Source of the DNA: Abiotrophia sp938010525
GTDB taxonomy: Bacteria; Bacillota; Bacilli; Lactobacillales; Aerococcaceae
Assembly (NCBI RefSeq): GCF_938010525.1
Contig: NZ_CALLVK010000020.1
Span: 62,001-126,000 of the forward strand
Reading direction: 5' to 3'
DNA: 64,000 bases
Shown here: positions 24,835-34,548 of the stretch, piece by piece
How positions within the stretch are numbered: the stretch's first letter is position 1
Layout: each line of letters starts with the position of its first letter
Position numbers and translations under genes: made by a program
Notes under the pieces: generated by a model
What the model was told of the DNA's origin: nothing
The model's database searches: none
What the model saw: only the letters and a program-made list of their open reading frames with translations

Positions 24835-25707
24835 TTACATTTTTTCTTGAGCAATACGTAATAGGTACTGCCCATAGCTGTTCTTCTTCAATGGCTGGGC
24901 GAGCTCTAACAATTGCTCACGGCTAATATAACCCATACGATAAGCAATTTCCTCTAAACAGGCTACTTTTAAATTCTGCCGTTTTTCGATAGTTTCAATG
25001 AAAGTGCTAGCTTCCAGTAGGGATTCATGAGTCCCTGTATCCAACCAGGCATAGCCACGGCCAAGTAGCTCTACATTTAGTTGTCCCTTAGTTAAGTAAG
25101 CTTTATTGACATCGGTAATTTCTAGTTCACCACGCGCAGATGGCTGAATATTCTTTGCAATGTCCACCACCTGATTATCATAGAAATATAACCCCGTTAC
25201 CGCATAGTGTGACTTAGGAACTTGTGGCTTTTCCTCAATTGAAATAACACGCATGTCTCGATCAAATTCTACAACGCCAAAGCGTTCAGGGTCGTTGACA
25301 TGGTAACCAAAAACTGTGGCACCTTGCTCGCGTTTAGCCGCACGTTGCAACATCTTAGATAAACCGCCACCATAATAGATGTTATCTCCCAGAATCAGGC
25401 AGACTGAATCATCACCAATAAAGTCTTCACCAATCAAGAAGGCCTGCGCTAATCCATCCGGACTTGGTTGGACTTTATATTGGATAGATAAACCTAAGTC
25501 ACTCCCATCTCCAAATAATTGTTCAAAACGCTCAGTGTCAGTAGGTGTTGAAATAATTAAAATCTCACGAATCCCAGCTAGCATTAAGATTGACATAGGA
25601 TAGTAAATCATAGGTTTGTCATAGATAGGCATTAACTGCTTCGAAACAGTTTTAGTGAGCGGGTATAGTCGAGTGCCACTTCCCCCTGCTAGAATAATTC
25701 CTTTCAT
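24835..25707 (-). CDS. rmlA: Glucose-1-phosphate thymidylyltransferase
   Basis: 290 residues from ATG 25707 (MKGIILAGGSGTRLYPLTKTVSKQLMPIYDKPMIYYP), with GGAGG 6 nt upstream. Contains LILGDNIYYGGGL and EKPQVPKSHYAVTGLYFYD. It makes dTDP-glucose, the committed precursor of dTDP-rhamnose. First of the four rml genes, 40 nt after the flippase. Confidence 0.97.
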   Translation of the reverse strand: MKGIILAGGSGTRLYPLTKTVSKQLMPIYDKPMIYYPMSILMLAGIREILIISTPTDTERFEQLFGDGSDLGLSIQYKVQPSPDGLAQAFLIGEDFIGDDSVCLILGDNIYYGGGLSKMLQRAAKREQGATVFGYHVNDPERFGVVEFDRDMRVISIEEKPQVPKSHYAVTGLYFYDNQVVDIAKNIQPSARGELEITDVNKAYLTKGQLNVELLGRGYAWLDTGTHESLLEASTFIETIEKRQNLKVACLEEIAYRMGYISREQLLELAQPLKKNSYGQYLLRIAQEKM

Positions 25708-25747
25708 TTGAGTCCTCCTCCTACTCAGGTTAGTTGTCAATAACAAC

Positions 25748-27184
25748 CTACACTTTAGCTTTCTTTAAAAATCTTAGAATGTTCTCTTCTCGCAAAACTA
25801 TTAAAACAACCAAGTAAACGCCAAAGAACAGACTAGCACTAAGTACTAAGTTAACAAGTGGAGCAAAATGCAACGTTCCTATGATTAAACACATAGTTGC
25901 TGAGGCACTGACCACCGATAAAACAATATTTCGGATAACAACATATGAGATTTGTCCTCTTAGATATTCCTTTGAATAATAGTATTGGATTGCCATCTGA
26001 GTAGCTTCAGCAACTAGTGTAGCAATAGCCGCTCCAACTATACCATATGGTGGCATTAGAAGGGCATTGAGTATTAGATTTACACAAGCACCTACGCTAA
26101 CTGCTATCATAAATAACTTATCCTTATTATGCGGGATTAGAATTTGATTCCCTGTAATATTAGAGAACCCCGAAATGATGAGTATCGGCATCAGTATTTG
26201 CATACATGTAGTGGCATCAACATAGTTATCGCCGCCCAGTAAAAGTACACTATCTCTCGCCATAAATATAAAATAAACGGATAAAGGGACTGCTATTAGC
26301 AAAATAAGGGCTGAAGACTCACTCAAAATCTTGTTAAATTGGTGCGACTCTTTCTTGCTTAAATGATAAGTTAAGCGCGGTAAAAGTACAGCACTAGCTG
26401 AAGTAATCAACATCAGCAATAACCACTTCATTTTTGATGCTACTGAGTAAAGTCCTACTGCAACATCACCACTTATGAACCCTAACATTACTGCATCTAG
26501 ATTCGTATATACATTGACAGCGAGCATTGAAGCAAACAAATAGAGCATCGGCTTGATGTGTGGTCTAAATGTTAGCCCCTTCGTAGGAACAAAAGAAATA
26601 AACTTGCGACTATAAAAAACATTCAATATATTAGAGCCTAGTGATGAAAACAAGGTTATCCCCGCATATAGAATATAGTCACTCGGTTTTCTCACTAGTA
26701 TAAAAATCAATACCAAAGAAATAACTTTGAACAGAATTGAGCGCTTCGTAATATAATCATACTGCTCTAACCCACTATACAGCCAGTTTAAAGAAAATGC
26801 GGATGTAACTATTGAAATAGCCGTTATGAGCACAAGTCCTATTTCACTTTGAAACTTATCAACAAATAGTACTGAAACTAATAATAAACTAGCGACTAAT
26901 ATAGCCATAAGCACGTTTATCAATGTTAATTCTTGTACAACTTTGGTTAACTTCGACTTGTCTTCTCTAACAGACGCAACCACTCTAATTCCATATGTAG
27001 AAATTCCTAAAGTCGCGATTAATATTGCATAATTACCTATTGATGAATAGAAATTTACAACTCCCATTCCACTAGGGTTTAAGATTCGAGACACATAGGG
27101 AAAGGTAACCAAGGGGAAAATAATATTTGACAGAGTCAGTATTACATTAAAAATAATATTGTACTGTATCGACGCTTTCTTCAC
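25748..27184 (-). CDS. wzx: Polysaccharide repeat-unit flippase (Wzx)
   Basis: 478 residues with about 12-14 hydrophobic segments. The N-terminus YNIIFNVILTLSNIIFPLVTFPYVSRILNPSGMGVVNFYSS is typical of the oligosaccharide flippase (MOP/PST) family. It moves undecaprenyl-linked repeat units across the membrane. The start is GTG at 27184, 3 nt after the stop of the HAD gene, with GGAAG upstream. Together with the Wzy candidate at 31166 it defines a Wzx/Wzy-type locus. Confidence 0.9.
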   Translation of the reverse strand: MKKASIQYNIIFNVILTLSNIIFPLVTFPYVSRILNPSGMGVVNFYSSIGNYAILIATLGISTYGIRVVASVREDKSKLTKVVQELTLINVLMAILVASLLLVSVLFVDKFQSEIGLVLITAISIVTSAFSLNWLYSGLEQYDYITKRSILFKVISLVLIFILVRKPSDYILYAGITLFSSLGSNILNVFYSRKFISFVPTKGLTFRPHIKPMLYLFASMLAVNVYTNLDAVMLGFISGDVAVGLYSVASKMKWLLLMLITSASAVLLPRLTYHLSKKESHQFNKILSESSALILLIAVPLSVYFIFMARDSVLLLGGDNYVDATTCMQILMPILIISGFSNITGNQILIPHNKDKLFMIAVSVGACVNLILNALLMPPYGIVGAAIATLVAEATQMAIQYYYSKEYLRGQISYVVIRNIVLSVVSASATMCLIIGTLHFAPLVNLVLSASLFFGVYLVVLIVLREENILRFLKKAKV

Positions 27185-27187
27185 TTC

Positions 27188-29116
27188 TTACTTCCACCCT
27201 TTTATTGCGTACCCTAAACGTTTTAGTCCATAAACAAAACTTGTATACATTTTAGGGATGCATTTTACTCTATCAAACGGCTTATAGGCATAGTCTACCC
27301 ATAGAAAATCACGTTTATCTTTAATTTTTCTCTTTATAGATATCTTATGCGGCTTTTTTACAATTTCTCCGAAATTTTCGGTTGATTTGTTTCGGATTTC
27401 CTCGCGTAGGGGCAATAGCTGCGGAAGAAACTTACATTCTTTCTTCAATGCCATTCGCAATAACAATTCTTCTAACTCGTAAGGAAGCCATTTTGTATAC
27501 TGATAAGCATCTACTAATTCACAAAATCCTTTTACCAAAGCCTCTTGATAGTTTAATACCAATCTATACAATTGTAGATGCTCTTCTTTCATGTCAAGTA
27601 CTGGTTCTATCATATCATCCTCTAGGCGATGATATGATAGTGTTGGTCCGTGATCAGCGACAAAGATATCTTCGTAAAACTCAAAATTTCTGCTCAGTAA
27701 AGAATAGCCCTTCGATTTTACCGGGTAATCAGTAAATAACATTCCATACTTCTGGTTTTTATTCTTTACTGGATATGCATTCAACATTAATCCTAAGTAA
27801 TAACCGTAAATTATTTTATCAGGTAATGCTCGTTGGATGTTATCTTGAATGCTACCCTTCCAACCTATATCGACAAGATAAATCGATTCTTCATCTCCTA
27901 CGAGGCCTTCAATATAGCTCCGGAAATCTTCCCCTTGCTTTCTCTCTAATTCATATCTATAAATGAACGTTGGATTTTGACGTAATTTGGACAATAGTTC
28001 ACCGTCACTCGTTACAATACTTTCTGATGTAGCATGTAAATCCTCGAAAATTTGTGCAATTTCTTTTGTTTCAAAATTGAGATTTAAAAGGAAGTTATTC
28101 AAGGATATATGTTGATACTGCCTAAAAATTGTCTCGAAACTTTCTTCCTTGGCACTTAAAAATGAAGGATATAATGTTGACCTCCTAGATACATAAAAAT
28201 ATACGGACTCAATCAATAATTCATTAGACACCGAGGCTTGATAAATATCGAATAGTCTTTTAAGTAGCTGCCCTTCCCTTGCACAGAATAATACTTTTTT
28301 TGCCCCTTGGGCTACTAAATGACAATGTAGTTTTGAAACAAAGAATAAAATATCAGCTAAATATCCATTAAATGGTTCACCGTCTGGATTTTTAAACAAT
28401 ATTTGTTGATACTTTTTAAATAATCCAGAGTAATCTATCATAGAATGAGGATCCTCATATGGCCGCCAAATTGCTTTTATTCCCATGTTACGCGGTACTT
28501 TAACGTCTGATTGCTCATTATCTCCAAGCATCGTTAATTCATCATAGGAAAGATCTAATTGTTGGCACACATACTGATACAGTCTTCCTGTAGATTTTCT
28601 ACAACCTGTTGAGCTAGAAACGAAAATCTGAGAAAAATATTGACCGATATCTAACGAAGTCATGATATTTCGTAAAAAGTTATAATCCGCATAGAAATCT
28701 GAGATGACTATCAGTACTTTTCCCTCTCGATAGAGTTTCTCTACCAATGCTATAGTTTCAGAATCTATTGTGAGATGCGCTAATTCAGCCTGAAGTTCTA
28801 TTGACTTAGCAGCGTCTACCCACTCATTTTTCAAGTCTATATCTTCCAACTCATTCGGCAGTAACCGCGAGTACGTGTCTCCTAGTAGAGAATCATACGG
28901 CATTTCTTCGCCACTCTGCTGTTTAAATCGAAATTCTACTTCTTTCCGGCAATCATATATTTGAGATGGCGATACTCTGTACTTCATGTAAGCAGCCACT
29001 TCTTTAGCCCATTCATATAGTACGACCTCAGGATGACAGTCTCGATGAACAAGCGTATCAAAAAAATCGAAAGCCACAATCCTAGTATTTATTACCATAT
29101 TTCCTGCATTTGTCAT
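27188..29116 (-). CDS. Large HAD-superfamily protein of polysaccharide loci (COG5610-like)
   Basis: 642 residues. The N-terminal ~230 residues form a HAD domain: motif I IVAFDFFDTLVHRD, a motif II-like VLIVISDFYAD and LGDNEQSDVKVPRNMG. The ~400-residue C-terminal domain is unfamiliar, containing KKVLFCAREGQLLKRLFDIYQ, ESVYFYVSRRSTLYPSF and YLVDIGWKGSIQDNIQ. Proteins of this shape occur in glycan clusters; their reaction is not established to my knowledge. Between the epimerase and the flippase, so it probably acts on a glycan precursor. GGAAGGAG before ATG 29116 supports the start. Confidence 0.75.
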   Translation of the reverse strand: MTNAGNMVINTRIVAFDFFDTLVHRDCHPEVVLYEWAKEVAAYMKYRVSPSQIYDCRKEVEFRFKQQSGEEMPYDSLLGDTYSRLLPNELEDIDLKNEWVDAAKSIELQAELAHLTIDSETIALVEKLYREGKVLIVISDFYADYNFLRNIMTSLDIGQYFSQIFVSSSTGCRKSTGRLYQYVCQQLDLSYDELTMLGDNEQSDVKVPRNMGIKAIWRPYEDPHSMIDYSGLFKKYQQILFKNPDGEPFNGYLADILFFVSKLHCHLVAQGAKKVLFCAREGQLLKRLFDIYQASVSNELLIESVYFYVSRRSTLYPSFLSAKEESFETIFRQYQHISLNNFLLNLNFETKEIAQIFEDLHATSESIVTSDGELLSKLRQNPTFIYRYELERKQGEDFRSYIEGLVGDEESIYLVDIGWKGSIQDNIQRALPDKIIYGYYLGLMLNAYPVKNKNQKYGMLFTDYPVKSKGYSLLSRNFEFYEDIFVADHGPTLSYHRLEDDMIEPVLDMKEEHLQLYRLVLNYQEALVKGFCELVDAYQYTKWLPYELEELLLRMALKKECKFLPQLLPLREEIRNKSTENFGEIVKKPHKISIKRKIKDKRDFLWVDYAYKPFDRVKCIPKMYTSFVYGLKRLGYAIKGWK

Positions 29117-29134
29117 GCCGAGACTCCTTCCAAA

Positions 29135-30224
29135 TCAAATCTCACTTAATATTCGTGCGATTTGTGCACAAGCAGTTCCATCTCCATATGGGTTACTAGC
29201 AAGTGTCATTTTTCTATACTCCTCATTATCTTCTAGCAAAGATTTAAATGCAGTATATATCGCTTCTTCATCAGTGCCAACTAACTTAAGTGTACCTGCA
29301 TCAACGCCTTCAGGTCTCTCAGTTGTATCTCTAAGTACTAATACAGGGATACCTAAAGATGGTGCTTCCTCTTGTACACCACCCGAATCAGTAAGAATGA
29401 GGTAACTATTTGCCATGAAATTATGAAAATCAATAACTTCTAATGGCTCAATAATTTTCATGCGACTATTTTCACCAAATATCTCATTAGCAAGTGCCCT
29501 TACTTTAGGATTCTTATGTATAGGGTAAACAACTCTTACATCTTCATGTTCTTCCAACACACGTTTTATAGCACTAAACATATGTCTCATAGGTTCGCCT
29601 AAGTTCTCTCTTCGATGAGCAGTTAACATGACTAATTTACTATCCCCTACCCAAAATTGGATGAGAATATGCTTCAGTAACAGTAGTTTTTAATGCATCA
29701 ATCACGGTGTTCCCTGTAACATATATTTTCCCAGTTCCTGGGCCCTCTTGTTCAAGGTTCTTTTTGGCTACTTCAGTTGGTGCAAAATTATAATCTGCAA
29801 TAATCGAAACCGCTTGTCTATTAAACTCTTCTGGGTAAGGGCTCTGAAGATTGTAAGTTCTTAGACCGGCCTCTACATGTCCTACTTTAATACCCAAATA
29901 AAAAGCGGCTAAAGCAGTTGCAAATGTAGTGGAAGTATCCCCATGTACAAGAACTATGTCTGGTTGTTCTTTTTCAAGGATATTTTTAATACCCTCTAAT
30001 ATGCTAGTAGTAATACTAAATAAGGTCTGGTTTTGTTTCATAATCGCTAAATCATAATCAGGAACCACATTAAACGTCTTCAGTACTTGTTCTAACATTT
30101 CTTTATGTTGCCCCGTAACACACACAACCGTCTTAAATTCCTCATGTTGATTCAATTCCTTAACTAGAGGGCACATTTTAATAGCTTCTGGTCTAGTTCC
30201 AAAAATAAGCATAATCTTTTTCAT
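29135..30224 (-). pseudogene. wecB: UDP-N-acetylglucosamine 2-epimerase, split by a frameshift
   Basis: The N-terminal part (30224-29640) starts MKKIMLIFGTRPEAIKMCPL and contains VHGDTSTTFATALAAFYLGI and VGHVEAGLRTYNLQSPYPEEFNRQ. The C-terminal part (to 29135) contains MLTAHRRENLGEPMRHMF, PIHKNPKVR and LTDSGGVQEEAPSLGIPVLVLRDTTERPEG. The halves are in different frames. The join, HPILG then VGDSKLVMLTAHRREN, lies at about 29636-29650 in a G-rich stretch and fits one extra or two missing bases. The intact enzyme would make UDP-ManNAc. Either ManNAc is no longer made by this copy or the base is an error. Confidence 0.85.
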
Positions 30225-30257
30225 TTTACATTACACCCCTACACACCATATTTAATC

Positions 30258-31163
30258 TTACTTTGATCCGAAACATATAAATGGAAATCTTTTATCTATT
30301 CTGTTAAACACTCCATCAAAATAGTATCGATATTTCTTTAGATTTTTTTCCTTACCCATGCAGAAGCGTACCGTCGTCCTGAGTAGTAAGTATATTAAAA
30401 ATCGATAATAACCTAATCTTGTTCTACTATTTCTTTTAACAAAAACTACACGATTACGTTCCATCAAGTATTCCTGTAATCCTGAGACAGCTTTGATAGA
30501 TACAGAACCTTTATGATATATATATGTATTGGTTAAACAGATATTTTTATAGCCTGCAACTTTTGCTTTGTAACACCATTCCGTCTCTTCAAAAAATAAG
30601 AAGTAAGCCTCTGGAATATATCCTATTGTTTCCACTACTTTAACAGGGAAAACCATGCAAGCTCCACCTATATAATCACTCTCAACTATAGGGGGTAATT
30701 CATTTAAGAATTTCCCATTATTTTTTAAATTAACATACCCCTTAGATACATAGATATCTCCCCCTGTTGATTGAACGCGGTGGCTACGATCATAATCCAA
30801 TAAAGTTGGACTAACAAAGACGGTTTCTTTATGACTTTCCAAATAACCAATACAAATGTCTAAAAAATCTTCTGTAATTATCGTATCATTATTTAGAACA
30901 CATATATATTCATATCCTTCTTTTTTTGCATATTGAATACCTAGATTATTACCGTACGCATAGCCCCTATTTTGATTTGATTGAATAAAAGTTACTCCAT
31001 TCAACTTATTTTGCATAATAGATATACTATCATTATTAGAGTTATTATCAACAATAACAATATCATATTTAGCCGGGTCAATGGCCATTTGTAAGCTGCT
31101 TACACATTCAATAGTATCCTCATAATTATTGTAATTTAAAATTACTATACAGATCGTCTTCAA
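30258..31163 (-). CDS. Glycosyltransferase family 2 (rhamnosyltransferase-like)
   Basis: 301 residues. GT2 start ICIVILNYNNYEDTIECVSSL, VIVDNNSNNDS, SNQNRGYAYGNNLGI, the DxD-like metal site VLNNDT, and GGACMVFP .. FFEETEWCYKAKVAGY, typical of WbbL-like rhamnosyl- or related transferases. Cytoplasmic face of the membrane. Very AT-rich, like the other serotype-specific genes here. The acceptor is unknown. Confidence 0.85.
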   Translation of the reverse strand: MKTICIVILNYNNYEDTIECVSSLQMAIDPAKYDIVIVDNNSNNDSISIMQNKLNGVTFIQSNQNRGYAYGNNLGIQYAKKEGYEYICVLNNDTIITEDFLDICIGYLESHKETVFVSPTLLDYDRSHRVQSTGGDIYVSKGYVNLKNNGKFLNELPPIVESDYIGGACMVFPVKVVETIGYIPEAYFLFFEETEWCYKAKVAGYKNICLTNTYIYHKGSVSIKAVSGLQEYLMERNRVVFVKRNSRTRLGYYRFLIYLLLRTTVRFCMGKEKNLKKYRYYFDGVFNRIDKRFPFICFGSK

Positions 31164-31165
31164 TA

Positions 31166-32428
31166 CTACACCCTTTGCTTTTTAAAACTAACACCCTCAA
31201 CATATCTTTGTTCAAGGAAAAATAAGATGGCGAGAATAATCGATAATGAAAAACTCCTTTGAATACCATATGCATTTAACGAAACTGCCGTCAACACAAT
31301 ATAGCTTGCCAATCCAATAAGCAAAGCTTTTTCAATCCGATCTTCTTCTTGGTTATACTTTCTATAAATTTGAATTGTTTTCCACACAAGATAACCATAC
31401 ATGAATATAGATACAAGTCCGAATTGGAAGAACAGTTCAAACATCCCTAAATCATCTAGGTACATTCTAGTATCCCAATGCCCATATAGCACAGCATAAC
31501 TCCGTGGATTCGTCGCCGTTAATATGCCTAACCCACTCTTCCAATTACCGTCAGATAGGAGGCCTAGGTAGTAATTTAACTCCCAGTAGCGATAGCCTAT
31601 CCCCATATCTGATGCTCTAGAATTTTGCATAAAGAATCGATATCCATATATAGACACCACGAAAACACTCACAATAATAGCAGTGTAGGTTACAAGTTTT
31701 TTTAGCGTTATCTTTGAATCTATATGGACTGCTAAGTACATAAAAAATACTGATACCAAAATCGAAAAGGCTAACACCCTAGTTTGGTTAACCATTAAAA
31801 TGTAAAGCAAAATATAAAAAGTAGAAACAAGGTATTTCGCTTTTTTTAACTTGAAATATAAATATACAGAGATTAAGACTCCTACCATGATCAGGGGGGT
31901 TCCATCTATTCGGATAGATGAATCATTACGATACCATAAATCACCAAATTCACGTAATATAGTCGGGAAAATCTCAATACGTGCTAATGTATACATTGCC
32001 CAGGTTAGCGTTCTGAACAAGAGAGAAATGTTCAAAATAGTAAGAACATTCCCTAATGCTTTAATCATGTTATAATCTTTTGCTTTAAAAATATAAAGCA
32101 CTGGAAAATACAGGAAAATCCATACATATTGTCGCAAGGCATAAAACATATTTTTCAGGCTATAATGATATAGGTTATATGCCCGAAAAGCCCCAAAAAT
32201 TATACACAGTATCAAAGCGCCTAAATAGAAAAAGCTAGATTTAGAAAGCCGTGATTTATTTAAGGCTACCACAGGAATAGACAAGGCAAGAATGCACAAT
32301 GATAAAATTGTCATATAATTACGCACAGTATCTAGACTAAGGAAGAAGACCTCTGGTAACCCCACCGCGAAAGCTACTAGAAGATAGTACCCCCACTCAA
32401 TGACATCAAACTTACTACTTAGTTTCAT
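31166..32428 (-). CDS. wzy: Polysaccharide polymerase (Wzy-like), multispanning
   Basis: 420 residues, about 11 hydrophobic segments with a larger hydrophilic loop around residues 265-325. Low sequence conservation is usual for Wzy. An O-antigen polymerase role is inferred from topology, length and position between glycosyltransferases in a locus with Wzx and CpsBCD. GGGGAGG precedes the ATG. AT-rich. Confidence 0.75.
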   Translation of the reverse strand: MKLSSKFDVIEWGYYLLVAFAVGLPEVFFLSLDTVRNYMTILSLCILALSIPVVALNKSRLSKSSFFYLGALILCIIFGAFRAYNLYHYSLKNMFYALRQYVWIFLYFPVLYIFKAKDYNMIKALGNVLTILNISLLFRTLTWAMYTLARIEIFPTILREFGDLWYRNDSSIRIDGTPLIMVGVLISVYLYFKLKKAKYLVSTFYILLYILMVNQTRVLAFSILVSVFFMYLAVHIDSKITLKKLVTYTAIIVSVFVVSIYGYRFFMQNSRASDMGIGYRYWELNYYLGLLSDGNWKSGLGILTATNPRSYAVLYGHWDTRMYLDDLGMFELFFQFGLVSIFMYGYLVWKTIQIYRKYNQEEDRIEKALLIGLASYIVLTAVSLNAYGIQRSFSLSIILAILFFLEQRYVEGVSFKKQRV

Positions 32429-32445
32429 TTACCTCCCCTTCCTAA

Positions 32446-33531
32446 CTATAATTTTTTAATTAAGTCTACCAGTTGTTTTACCCTGCTTTTCCAGGTATTA
32501 TGCTTTAAAAAAGTAATTCGTTTATCAAAAGAATACTTAATACCATCTGATAATTGAATATTGCGTATTGCCTCAACAAACTCATCTTTTGTGTTATAAA
32601 AGTATACGAAGTCCTCAAAGCGCTCTACTTCATCATATCGTATGCTTATAATATTTTTATTAAAGTTGATATACTCATACAATTTAACGGGATCTACTGC
32701 TTCTACGATATCATTAAGCTGAAAAGGCATGATTAGAGCATTAGCATCTTTTATAAAGTTATACAATTTAGTATGCTCTACGCTTCCAAAATATTTGATT
32801 CTTGGATGCTCTAATACAGAAACCTTACTTTGCGGGCCAATGATCCAATACTCTATATTTGGTAACTGCTCAAGACTATACCGCAAGGCATCAAAATCAA
32901 ACCAATGACTAATCGTTCCGATATAAGCAAGTGAGAACTTTTCCTTTTTATCAGTCTCTGACTCTAACACATTATCCAAAACTTCACCATTATACCCATT
33001 ACGCACAACACTAATCCTCTTAGATAATCCATCTAGTTGGTAGTTCTGGGTAAGATTAGCTTTTAACTTGTCGCTCGATACTACGATTAAATCAGCTCGA
33101 TTTACTAGTTCTCTTTCAAATTCAATGAGTTGCTTCCGTTCCATGTTATCTTCAATAAATGCACTATGATAATCCATGCAATCATAGGCTATTTTCCCCG
33201 CATAACTAGATGGCACGCCTGCAATATGTTCTGGGTTTGTAACATATACCAAATCAGGTTTAGTTAGTCTGATTAGAAGGTTAATCCAGCACTTTATGAT
33301 CCAATCATTAATCCGTTTTAGTGTCTTCTGCTTATTGATGAAAGGAATCGTGTATATTCTAGATAGCTTATAGTTATGTGCTTGGTTATCTGCTGTTAAA
33401 CCTTTACGATTGTATTTATAGCGATATAAAATCGACACCTCAAAACTACTTGATAACCCTTCAGCTATAAACTGAGGACGTTGCTTAATCCAATTCCAAT
33501 CCACATTCATAAGATACAGTATCTTTTTCAT
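32446..33531 (-). CDS. Glycosyltransferase, GT4/TuaH-like
   Basis: 361 residues. Starts MKKILYLMNVDWNWIKQRPQFIAEGL, a signature of TuaH-like transferases. A GT-B fold is suggested by LVYVTNPEHIAG and IAYDCMDYHSAF in the N-half, and by LAYIGTISHWFD, EYWIIGPQS and MPFQLNDIVEAVDPVKLYEYI in the C-half. Uses an activated sugar nucleotide. Specificity unknown. Strongly AT-rich. Confidence 0.82.
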   Translation of the reverse strand: MKKILYLMNVDWNWIKQRPQFIAEGLSSSFEVSILYRYKYNRKGLTADNQAHNYKLSRIYTIPFINKQKTLKRINDWIIKCWINLLIRLTKPDLVYVTNPEHIAGVPSSYAGKIAYDCMDYHSAFIEDNMERKQLIEFERELVNRADLIVVSSDKLKANLTQNYQLDGLSKRISVVRNGYNGEVLDNVLESETDKKEKFSLAYIGTISHWFDFDALRYSLEQLPNIEYWIIGPQSKVSVLEHPRIKYFGSVEHTKLYNFIKDANALIMPFQLNDIVEAVDPVKLYEYINFNKNIISIRYDEVERFEDFVYFYNTKDEFVEAIRNIQLSDGIKYSFDKRITFLKHNTWKSRVKQLVDLIKKL

Positions 33532-33561
33532 TCAGCACTCTCTTTCTATCTTATAAACTAA

Positions 33562-34548
33562 TCAATTCGTATATTGTCTATATAATTTAGTTAACAAAAG
33601 TAACTTTCGACTAATATTTTTCACTGGTTTTCCCCAATCAACCTTAGCCATTTGGACATGGTACAAAGCAAACCACCCTCCTCTTTTTATGATTAACTCT
33701 ACTTGTATCAATAATTTTTGTTGATTTTGAGTGAGGGGTAAGCTTCTCATTCTATTAATAGTCACTAAAGTTTGATTGTATGTAAGTGCATGATCCTTTG
33801 CTAGAGAATCAATTCTGCTGATTCTTTTCAAAATGCGCTTCAACTTAAAATCATAAGCATGTTGGCTCGTTACATTTGTCCCATAACGTCGATAACTCAT
33901 CATTGGTCTAGGTAGGTAGTAAACTTGACCTAATAGAGCAGCAAACTTCGTATAGTAATTATCGTGTGAGACATATTTAGCTTCTGGCTCTTCCGGTGAT
34001 AAGGGCAAAGCCAATTCAAATAAGCAACGATTGAAGAAACTATTGCATCCATGGACCTTATGAGCGAAGAAGGTTGAGATAGCATTAGTATAGGCAATGC
34101 CTAAATTAGCCTCAAGGCTGTTAGATATTACCTGTCCATCACCATCAATAATTCTCATATCCCCATAAACAAGTAGCGGTTCATTTAATCCCTTGTCTGA
34201 ACAAAAGTCCATATAAACTTCTAACTTATCTTTATCCCACACATCGTCTTGGTCAGCAAACATATAATAATCATAAGCCTTGAGTTGCTTGCAATAAGCT
34301 ACTAGCCCCCAAAAATTAGGATACGCGCCATGATAGTCGGTCTGGTTCTGAACAACTTGAATACGAGCATCTTTTTCTGCATAGGCATTAAGAATAGCTA
34401 AAGTTTGATCACTTGAACCATCATCTCTTACCACTAATTGCCAATTACTATAACTTTGTTGGGAAATACTCTCTATCTGCTGGATCAAAAATTCTTCCCC
34501 GTTATAAGTTGTCATCATGATAAGAATAGTCGGATTAGCGATTGCCAT
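33562..34548 (-). CDS. Glycosyltransferase family 2
   Basis: 328 residues from ATG 34548, overlapping the upstream stop codon by one base (TGATG), so translation is coupled. TILIMMTTYNGEEFLIQQIESI, VVRDDGSSDQT and YYMFADQDDVWDKDKL (the DQDD metal site) are typical of GT2 enzymes that add rhamnose or galactose in streptococcal wall polysaccharides. Sugar not determinable. Confidence 0.87.
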   Translation of the reverse strand: MAIANPTILIMMTTYNGEEFLIQQIESISQQSYSNWQLVVRDDGSSDQTLAILNAYAEKDARIQVVQNQTDYHGAYPNFWGLVAYCKQLKAYDYYMFADQDDVWDKDKLEVYMDFCSDKGLNEPLLVYGDMRIIDGDGQVISNSLEANLGIAYTNAISTFFAHKVHGCNSFFNRCLFELALPLSPEEPEAKYVSHDNYYTKFAALLGQVYYLPRPMMSYRRYGTNVTSQHAYDFKLKRILKRISRIDSLAKDHALTYNQTLVTINRMRSLPLTQNQQKLLIQVELIIKRGGWFALYHVQMAKVDWGKPVKNISRKLLLLTKLYRQYTN

